8,956 nucleotides of DNA from Bog-950 sp964620645. Its GTDB lineage: Bacteria; Bacteroidota; Bacteroidia; Chitinophagales; LD1. The first letter of the stretch is position 1. Each line of letters begins with the position of its first letter. Where the stretch lies: positions 1-8,956 of the forward strand of contig CAZUHU010000159.1 of assembly GCA_964620645.1 (NCBI GenBank). The letters run 5' to 3'. This document shows, one piece after another, positions 1 to 4,335 of the stretch. Position numbers and translations under genes: made by a program. The notes under the pieces were generated by a model. That model did no database searches. It worked only from the letters and a program-made list of their open reading frames with translations, and was not told the DNA's origin.

Positions 1-170
1 GGGCTCTTTAGCTGCTTGTTGAGCGCCCTTTTGGCCCTAACCATTTCCATAAATTCCTCAATAAGGCCGGGGTCTTTTGCCATTTCCATAGCAAGAAAGG
101 CTTTTTGCTCTTCGGTAGTTTCGCCGTAGGCATGTAGTAAAAGAAGATCCTGAGTAGAGATTTGTTCCAT
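1..170 (-). CDS. small acidic protein downstream of an ECF sigma gene (C-terminus beyond the window)
   Basis: Read on the minus strand from ATG at 170-168, the frame stays open to the window edge (56 codons), so the gene is partial. The peptide begins MEQISTQDLLLLHAYGE and continues with TTEEQKAFLAMEMAKDPGL; it is acidic and helical-looking, without cysteines or membrane segments. Short proteins with this layout (LLLLHAYGE, then a Glu-rich helix like the start of anti-sigma factors) are commonly encoded after ECF sigma genes in Bacteroidota; I place it there by recalled resemblance, so a sigma-related role is inference. The zinc-binding HxxxCxxC of ZAS anti-sigma factors is not present in the visible part. 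In-frame ATGs at 233-231 and 230-228 would add 20-21 residues; I prefer 170 because the A-rich context and the M-E-Q start fit better. It lies 273 bp after the sigma stop, with a terminator between, so it may have its own promoter or depend on read-through. Confidence 0.6.
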   Translation of the reverse strand, partial: MEQISTQDLLLLHAYGETTEEQKAFLAMEMAKDPGLIEEFMEMVRAKRALNKQLKS

Positions 171-379
171 GTTGGTGATTTTGTTTTTTCCAACAATTAA
201 ACGCGGGCGTATAGGATTATTGTACTGCATCATTAAAAAGTTTTAAGTTTTTTAAGCGAATATTTCGTTACCCGATAAAGCAAGAAACACATGCCCTGTA
301 ATTTGATTTGCTATTAAGTAACGGCGGGGTAACGCGCTTTATTATAATGTTGTTGCTAATAAATTAAAACGGGATATAT

Positions 380-408
380 AAAAAATGCCGCCCTGTAAAG
401 GGCGGCAT
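380..408 (-). terminator. intrinsic terminator of the first ECF sigma gene
   Basis: A perfect 9-bp inverted repeat, ATGCCGCCC at 385-393 and GGGCGGCAT at 400-408, encloses the 6-nt loop TGTAAA. On the minus strand the stem is followed directly by a T run (plus-strand A run at 380-385). It lies about 35 bp after the sigma stop codon, the classic geometry of a Rho-independent terminator. Confidence 0.85.
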
Positions 409-443
409 AATCAGTATAGCAACCATCTATATCCGTATTTTTA

Positions 444-1031
444 TCAGGCATTTATTAATGCCAGGTTGTTTTCTTCCATCATGCGGCGCAGGTTAATAAG
501 TGCATAGCGCATACGCCCTAAACAGGTATTAAGCGGTGCGTTGGTGCGCTCGGCTACCTCGCGGAAACTGAAGTTGAAGAAATGACGAAGTATAACTACC
601 TCCTTTTGTTCTTCCGGTAGCTGCTCAATCAACTCTTTCAGTTTGCCTTCCATTTTTTCAAGATGCACGTGGTCTTCCAAGCGGGTTTCTTCAAAAACGA
701 GGTGCTTGAATAAATCATCTCCATCTGAAGTTACAATTGCCGGTGCACGCTTTACTTTGCGGAAGTAGTCCATACAAAGGTTGTAAGCAATACGCAGAAC
801 CCAAGGGGCAAATTTGCCTTCTTCGTTGTACTTACCTGAACGCAAGGTGTCAATTACTTTAATAAAGGTTTCCTGGAAAATATCCTCCGCCAGAAATTCA
901 TCCTTTACCATACAGTAAATGGATGTATATACTTTATTCTTATAGCGTTGTATTAGTTTTTCAAGGTCCTTTTCATTGCCCTGCAGGTAACTTTTCAAAA
1001 GTTCCTGATCGCTTTTAAGTGGTGTACGCAT
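444..1031 (-). CDS. ECF-type RNA polymerase sigma-70 factor (copy 1)
   Basis: A 195-residue sigma factor of the extracytoplasmic-function class, which directs RNA polymerase to a special promoter set. Region 2 covers about residues 10-95: the core-binding part includes DEFLAEDIFQETFIKVI (44-60), and the -10 recognition/melting part is WVLRIAYNLCMDYFRKVKR (77-95). A variable acidic linker (96-135) follows, then region 4 (138-185) with LPEEQKEVVILRHFF and a helix-turn-helix ending in GRMRYALINLRRMM that would contact the -35 element. Length is normal for an ECF factor; there is no region 1.1 or 3. The ATG at 1031-1029 gives the MRTP start shared with its paralogue at 3368-3949 (about 80% identity by hand alignment). 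No Shine-Dalgarno is evident; the word CACTAAAAC lies 9 nt upstream. A terminator follows the gene, then a small protein that may be functionally linked. Target regulon unknown. Confidence 0.93.
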   Translation of the reverse strand: MRTPLKSDQELLKSYLQGNEKDLEKLIQRYKNKVYTSIYCMVKDEFLAEDIFQETFIKVIDTLRSGKYNEEGKFAPWVLRIAYNLCMDYFRKVKRAPAIVTSDGDDLFKHLVFEETRLEDHVHLEKMEGKLKELIEQLPEEQKEVVILRHFFNFSFREVAERTNAPLNTCLGRMRYALINLRRMMEENNLALINA

Positions 1032-1100
1032 AAAACTCGGGTTTTAGTGATGAAATAAAATTGTGAATCGCTTGCCGAGTGAGTTACTTAATAGATAATG

Positions 1101-1136
1101 CAAAATTATAGCGGCTATTGCGTTTAACTGAGCAAA
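1101..1136 (-). promoter_or_regulatory. candidate Bacteroidota-type promoter for sigma copy 1
   Basis: On the minus strand, TAATTTTG (plus 1108-1101) matches the Bacteroidota -7 consensus TAnnTTTG. A TTTG (plus 1136-1133) lies upstream and could be the -33 element, but the 24-bp spacer is longer than the usual 19 or so. The -7 motif is about 70 bp from the ATG. The exact -7 match is supportive; the -33 assignment is weak. Confidence 0.35.
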
Positions 1137-1141
1137 TAGGC

Positions 1142-1159
1142 ATCCCCCATGTGGGGGAT
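1142..1159. repeat. perfect palindrome, possible operator upstream of sigma copy 1
   Basis: ATCCCCCATGTGGGGGAT has 8-bp complementary arms (ATCCCCCA and TGGGGGAT) around a central TG. It sits about 110 bp upstream of the sigma start and just upstream of the candidate -33 element. A G/C-block palindrome in an AT-rich spacer suggests a dimeric regulator site or a strong RNA/DNA hairpin. No T run follows on either strand, so a terminator is unlikely. No counterpart was seen upstream of the second sigma gene. Confidence 0.5.
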
Positions 1160-1462
1160 TCTCTGTTTTATCTTAAGTTACATTTACTAAAACCCGATTA
1201 GCCAAATTGAAAGATGAGCGGTAGAAAAGATGGAGTATAAGCGTAATTGGGTGGCGTAATTTATTGTTGCTGCTGTGGTTGCCTTATTTTGCCGGGCACG
1301 GGCTGGTATGACTTTAGCGATCGGCGGGACAAAATGAAGATTGCAATAAATTCTCTAGTTTGTTTATGCTACCTGCCGGTTTCCTGAACGCTGAAGTTTG
1401 AAAGTTACGTCCAATAGATCAATCAGTTATTTTTCATATTTTGCCTTTACAAAACACTACCT

Positions 1463-3163
1463 ATGAAAAAAACACTACTGCTCTCCTTAGTACCTTTTCT
1501 CGTTTGGTTAAATGCCCACGCACAATCACTTGGCTGGGTAAAACAACTTGCAGGTGATGGACTGGCGCACCCTTACAGCATGGCCGTAGATAATAACGGC
1601 AATGTTTATTCAGTAGGCTGGCTAAACAGCAGTTGCGATTTTGACCCCGGTGCAGGCAATGTTACCCTTACGGCAACTGCGCTTGATGCATTTGTGGTAA
1701 AGCTGGATGCTGCCGGTAATTATTTATGGGCCTATAACATTGGCAGCAAATTGGAGGACCGCGCAAACGATATAGCGCTCGATGCTGCAGGCAATGTTTA
1801 CATAACCGGCTTTTTTGATGATAGTATTGACCTTGACCCGGGCCCGGGAACTATGTTAGCTGTACCCCAAAATAACCGTGCAGGTTTTTTGATAAAATTA
1901 GATTCGATTGGCATGTTTCAATGGGCTAAGGTCTGGCAATCTACTAGTGGAATATTGTGCACCTCAGTTACCGTTGATGCAACAGGGCATATAATAGTAA
2001 GTGGTGGTTTTACAGGTACTGTAGACCTTGACCCTGATGGCGGTGTAATTACTGCAACCGCCGCTTTTATTGGCGATGCTTTTGTTGCCAACTTTGATGC
2101 ATCGGGCAGTTTAGTTTGGGCGAAACACATCAGAAGCACGTTTGCAGGAAGTGCAAGGGTAGATGCACTGGCAACAGATGCTACCGGCAATGTGTTTGTT
2201 GCAGGAGCTTTTGGAAGCAAGGTTGATTTTGACCCGGGTGCTGCGCTGGTGGAGTTAACCTCCGTAGGGGTAAGCGGCAACCAGGATATTTACCTGCTTA
2301 AGTTAAGTAGCCAGGGCAATTTTAGCTGGGTGAAACAAATGGGGGGCGATGATATAGACCTGCCAACTGATTTAGTAATTGATGCTGCAGGCAACGCATA
2401 TGTTACCGGTTATTTTAATGATACAGCCGATTTTGATGCTACAGCAGGCATAGGCAATTTTGTATCGCGCGGAATGGATGATGGCTTTTTAGTAAAGTTT
2501 GATAATGCCGGCAACCAGGCCTGGAGCAAACAACTTGGCGGCGGGGGCTATGACGAAGGCTGGCGCATGGTGTATGATAATAATTTTGACTATGTGTATT
2601 TAACCGGCGCTTTTAGCGATACAGTGGACTTTGACCCCGGCAGCGGCGTAAATACATTGATAGGCAAGGGCGACCAGGATGTTTATCTAAGCAAAGTTGA
2701 TGCAGGCGGTAATTTTTTATGGACTAAGCAGTTCGGCGGGGCGTATATAGACGCCAGCGGAGGCATAGGCATTAGCCCAGGTGGCAATGTGTACTTAAGC
2801 GGTTATTTTTTACAGGAAGCCGATTATGATCCGGGTGTGGGAGTGGTAACATTAACCGATGCCCAAAACAGTATGGATGGATATATACTGCGAATGGATA
2901 TTGCCACCGGGGTTAAGGAAGTAGCCAATGATAAGGGATTTTTAGCCTACCCCAATCCGTTTACCGATGTGTTTTATGTGAAAACAGATGGTTTTGTACC
3001 CGCGGGCGTGACTGTTTTTGATGTATTGGGCGAACAAGTGCCTGCTGCTATTACGCACGGTAAGCCAACAGCAATAAGAATTAATGCAGCACCCGGTATT
3101 TACATAGCCACCATTAAGGATACGTTAGGCGGCGTGCATATATGCAGATTGATTAAGGAATAA
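1463..3163 (+). CDS. secreted seven-bladed beta-propeller (SBBP-like) protein with T9SS C-terminal sorting domain
   Basis: A 566-residue exported protein. Residues 1-20 are a signal peptide: MKKT, a hydrophobic core, and a likely cut after AHA. Residues 24-480 hold seven repeats of about 60 residues, each with the pattern DxxGNVYxxGxF, then DFDPG, then a stretch ending KLDxxGNxxWxK. The DFDPG-type anchors are at about 59, 124, 189, 256, 324, 390 and 455; repeats 3 and 5 deviate (LDPDG, FDATA). This fits SBBP-like beta-propellers; the opening LGWVKQL could close the last blade. Residues about 490-566 are a T9SS type A sorting domain: YPNPF (496-500), a VFDVLGE strand and APGIYIATIKD near the end, so the protein should cross the outer membrane and be released or anchored. 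Substrate or partner is unknown; such propellers often mediate binding. It is monocistronic, converging on sigma copy 2. The start is set by the signal peptide; no Shine-Dalgarno is visible. Confidence 0.92.
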   Translation: MKKTLLLSLVPFLVWLNAHAQSLGWVKQLAGDGLAHPYSMAVDNNGNVYSVGWLNSSCDFDPGAGNVTLTATALDAFVVKLDAAGNYLWAYNIGSKLEDRANDIALDAAGNVYITGFFDDSIDLDPGPGTMLAVPQNNRAGFLIKLDSIGMFQWAKVWQSTSGILCTSVTVDATGHIIVSGGFTGTVDLDPDGGVITATAAFIGDAFVANFDASGSLVWAKHIRSTFAGSARVDALATDATGNVFVAGAFGSKVDFDPGAALVELTSVGVSGNQDIYLLKLSSQGNFSWVKQMGGDDIDLPTDLVIDAAGNAYVTGYFNDTADFDATAGIGNFVSRGMDDGFLVKFDNAGNQAWSKQLGGGGYDEGWRMVYDNNFDYVYLTGAFSDTVDFDPGSGVNTLIGKGDQDVYLSKVDAGGNFLWTKQFGGAYIDASGGIGISPGGNVYLSGYFLQEADYDPGVGVVTLTDAQNSMDGYILRMDIATGVKEVANDKGFLAYPNPFTDVFYVKTDGFVPAGVTVFDVLGEQVPAAITHGKPTAIRINAAPGIYIATIKDTLGGVHICRLIKE

Positions 3164-3170
3164 ACGGCAT

Positions 3171-3288
3171 AAAAGTGTCAACCTTTTCAAAATGCTGATT
3201 TGCCGGCAATGTTCTGGTTGTCAATTTGTTTTGTTGTTTTTTGAATACTTGTTAACCTTTTAAAGTGTCAACTTTTGTCAACCTTTTT
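3171..3288. repeat. cluster of GTCAACCTTTT-type repeat words in the convergent spacer
   Basis: AAAAGTGTCAACCTTTT begins at 3171. Related words follow: GTCAATTT at 3220, GTTAACCTTTT at 3251-3261, AAAGTGTCAACTTTT at 3262-3276 and GTCAACCTTTTT at 3277-3288. The last two abut, forming a tandem pair with a 10-bp unit. Read on the minus strand they are AAAAGGTTGACA words. They lie between the propeller stop and the terminator of sigma copy 2, outside any gene. Function unknown; remains of a dispersed intergenic repeat or protein-binding sites are possible. Confidence 0.55.
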
Positions 3289-3303
3289 GGGATAACGGGC
3301 ATG

Positions 3304-3331
3304 AAAAAACCGCCCCCTGGGGGAGGCGGTT
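3304..3331 (-). terminator. intrinsic terminator of the second ECF sigma gene
   Basis: AACCGCC (3308-3314) pairs with GGCGGTT (3325-3331); the stem continues CCC/GGG (3315-3317 with 3321-3323) past a bulged A at 3324, around a TGG loop. On the minus strand it runs into six T (plus-strand A run 3304-3309). It lies about 37 bp after the sigma stop, mirroring the arrangement after copy 1. There is no T run on the plus side, so it is not a good terminator for the converging propeller gene. Confidence 0.8.
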
Positions 3332-3367
3332 CTGCGAAAAACAATTGTAAATCCAACAACTAAAAGT

Positions 3368-3949
3368 TTATCTGATAGCCACTTTGTGTTCTTCCATCAG
3401 GCGGCGCAGGTTAATTAAGGCATAACGCATACGGCCTAAGCAGGTATTCAAAGGGCTCTTGGTGTATTCGGCAACTTCTTTAAAGCTAAAGTTGAAGAAG
3501 TGGCGAAGGATAACAACTTCCTTCTGCTCTTCGGGCAGCATTTCAATCAGTTCCTTCAGCTTGCCTTCAAATTTTTCCAACTCTACGTGCTGCTCCACAG
3601 GGGTTTCGTCAAACTTCATGTATTTAAATACATCATCGCCACTGCTGGTAACCACACCGGGGGTGCGCTTAACACGGCGGAAGTAGTCGATGCATAAGTT
3701 GTAGGCTATACGCATAACCCAGGGGGCAAACTTGCCTTCTTCATTGTATTTGCCTGAGCGCAGCGTATCTATTGCTTTAATAAATGTTTCCTGGAAGATG
3801 TCCTCTGCCAGAAACTCATCTTTTACCATGCAGTAGATAGATGTGAAGACTTTTTCCTTGTGGCGTTGGATAAGTCTTTCTAAGGCAAGCTCGTTGCCTT
3901 GCAGATAGCTGTTTACCAGCTCCTGGTCGCTCATGATAGGTGTACGCAT
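3368..3949 (-). CDS. ECF-type RNA polymerase sigma-70 factor (copy 2, paralogue of 444-1031)
   Basis: A 193-residue ECF sigma factor nearly collinear with the copy at 444-1031. I count about 39 differences over 193 positions, so about 80% identity. Region 2 runs over about residues 10-95, with the 23 residues 36-58 unchanged and WVMRIAYNLCIDYFRRVKR at 77-95. Region 4 (138-185) has LPEEQKEVVILRHFFNFSF and GRMRYALINLRR identical to copy 1. The differences concentrate in the linker (96-135), the extreme N-terminus, the C-terminal tail and two spots in the region 4 helix-turn-helix (EVAEYTKSP against EVAERTNAP), so promoter preference could be similar but not identical (inference). ATG at 3949-3947; the shared word CACTAAAAC lies 10 nt upstream. 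Unlike copy 1, no small gene follows; the next gene is the opposed propeller. Confidence 0.93.
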   Translation of the reverse strand: MRTPIMSDQELVNSYLQGNELALERLIQRHKEKVFTSIYCMVKDEFLAEDIFQETFIKAIDTLRSGKYNEEGKFAPWVMRIAYNLCIDYFRRVKRTPGVVTSSGDDVFKYMKFDETPVEQHVELEKFEGKLKELIEMLPEEQKEVVILRHFFNFSFKEVAEYTKSPLNTCLGRMRYALINLRRLMEEHKVAIR

Positions 3950-4042
3950 AACCGTTTACGTTTTAGTGGTTAAGGAAAATAACGTAGAGTTTATGCTATA
4001 AGCTGAACAGGTTTTGGTTTTTAAAAACAACAATTATTTGCC

Positions 4043-4109
4043 CTAAGGCACTAAGACGCAAAGGTTGATTTTTACACTTTTTAAACCTTTGTAGTCTTCG
4101 TGTTCTTAG
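4043..4109. repeat. 67-bp imperfect inverted repeat (possible dispersed intergenic stem-loop element)
   Basis: The left arm, CTAAGGCACTAAGACGCAAA at 4043-4062 plus GGTT to 4066, pairs with the right arm 4084-4109 (AACCTTTGTAGTCTTCGTGT then TCTTAG). Aligned with the reverse complement of the right arm it matches over about 25 bases with two single-base gaps and a few mismatches. The loop is about 17 nt and T-rich. The CACTAAGACxCAAAGG / CTTTGTxxTCTTxGTG theme resembles stem-loop repeats scattered between genes in many environmental bacterial genomes (recalled, not checked). It has no coding frame and lies outside both flanking genes. Confidence 0.6.
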
Positions 4110-4242
4110 TGGTTATCAGTTTTACTTTAAAAATGAAACTTCAAAAACGCACTACAGAAATACGATGTAACCGGGTAAGGGCATACACTTTCAATCTGTG
4201 TTATATACTCTGAAAATTATAGGTAGAAATAGCTCTAAAACT

Positions 4243-4250
4243 TATTTTTG
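4243..4250 (+). promoter_or_regulatory. candidate -7 promoter element for uvrA
   Basis: TATTTTTG at 4243-4250 matches the Bacteroidota TAnnTTTG consensus and lies about 80 bp before the proposed TTG start. No TTTG or TTG is visible at the usual -33 distance, so this is half a promoter. The arms of a 9-bp inverted repeat lie on either side of it (4229-4237 and 4287-4295), which could be an operator. Confidence 0.35.
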
Positions 4251-4305
4251 CGTTCTTGAAAAATGAGAAGTAGAAGGATGTTTCGCTAGAGCTATCTTTT
4301 GTGTT

Positions 4306-4335
4306 ATGTTTCCGAAGTTAAACAAAGAAAATTGA
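4306..4335 (+). CDS. possible nine-residue leader peptide overlapping the uvrA start
   Basis: ATG at 4306 opens a frame MFPKLNKEN that stops at TGA 4333-4335. This stop overlaps the proposed uvrA TTG start (4332-4334) as TTGA, the geometry seen in translational coupling. It holds the only ATG close to the uvrA start and is in another frame. It could be a real coupled leader, a chance ATG, or the true uvrA start displaced by a one-base sequence error in the A-rich run. There is no direct evidence that it is translated. Confidence 0.2.
   Translation: MFPKLNKEN

Larger units (their letters stand above)
1032..1462. other. divergent spacer between sigma copy 1 and the propeller gene
   Basis: This 431-bp spacer separates oppositely directed genes and should hold both their promoters. 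Visible in it are a -7-like element for the sigma gene (1101-1108, minus), a perfect CCCCC/GGGGG palindrome (1142-1159), and a 50-bp GC-richer stretch at 1286-1335 bounded by ATTTTG and CAAAAT. Upstream of the propeller ATG the sequence is AT-rich; TATTTTG at 1437-1443 is one base short of TAnnTTTG, so that promoter is unresolved. I see no convincing coding frame and no RNA gene. Confidence 0.6.
3950..4331. other. divergent spacer between sigma copy 2 and uvrA
   Basis: About 380 bp, AT-rich. It contains the sequence upstream of sigma copy 2 (CACTAAAAC word at 3968-3960, minus), a long imperfect inverted repeat (4043-4109), a -7-like element for uvrA (4243-4250), a 9-bp inverted repeat spanning that element (4229-4237 with 4287-4295), and a possible nine-codon leader frame ending on the uvrA start. 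No TAnnTTTG element was found for sigma copy 2. No other gene is visible. Confidence 0.6.

Noticed and set aside
8..196. 62-codon minus-strand frame at the left edge
   Set aside because: It starts at TTG, is Lys/Trp-rich without family resemblance, and overlaps the better frame from ATG 170 that runs off the edge.
1247..1387. 46-codon TTG-started plus frame in the divergent spacer
   Set aside because: Cys-run product, non-ATG start, no family resemblance; more likely noncoding spacer.
1918..2280. 120-codon minus-strand frame inside the propeller gene
   Set aside because: It is the complement of the repeat-rich propeller coding sequence, is Ser/Thr/Ala/Pro-rich with no domain, and the plus frame has a signal peptide, repeats and sorting domain.
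1620..2860. Regularly spaced repeats as a possible CRISPR array
   Set aside because: The repeats are degenerate at DNA level and in frame with the propeller protein; they encode blades.
3200..3209. TTGCCGGCAA palindrome as a terminator for the propeller gene
   Set aside because: A 10-bp palindrome has no loop and no T run directly follows, so hairpin termination is not supported.
3459..3697. Two plus-strand frames opposite sigma copy 2
   Set aside because: They lie wholly antisense to a conserved sigma factor and have no recognisable content.
4263..4289. ATG 4263 or 4278 as the uvrA start, with the TAG at 4287 as a nonsense mutation
   Set aside because: UvrA proteins usually begin about ten residues before the FIKGARVHNLKN-type strand, which TTG 4332 satisfies; the extra upstream residues have no family counterpart.
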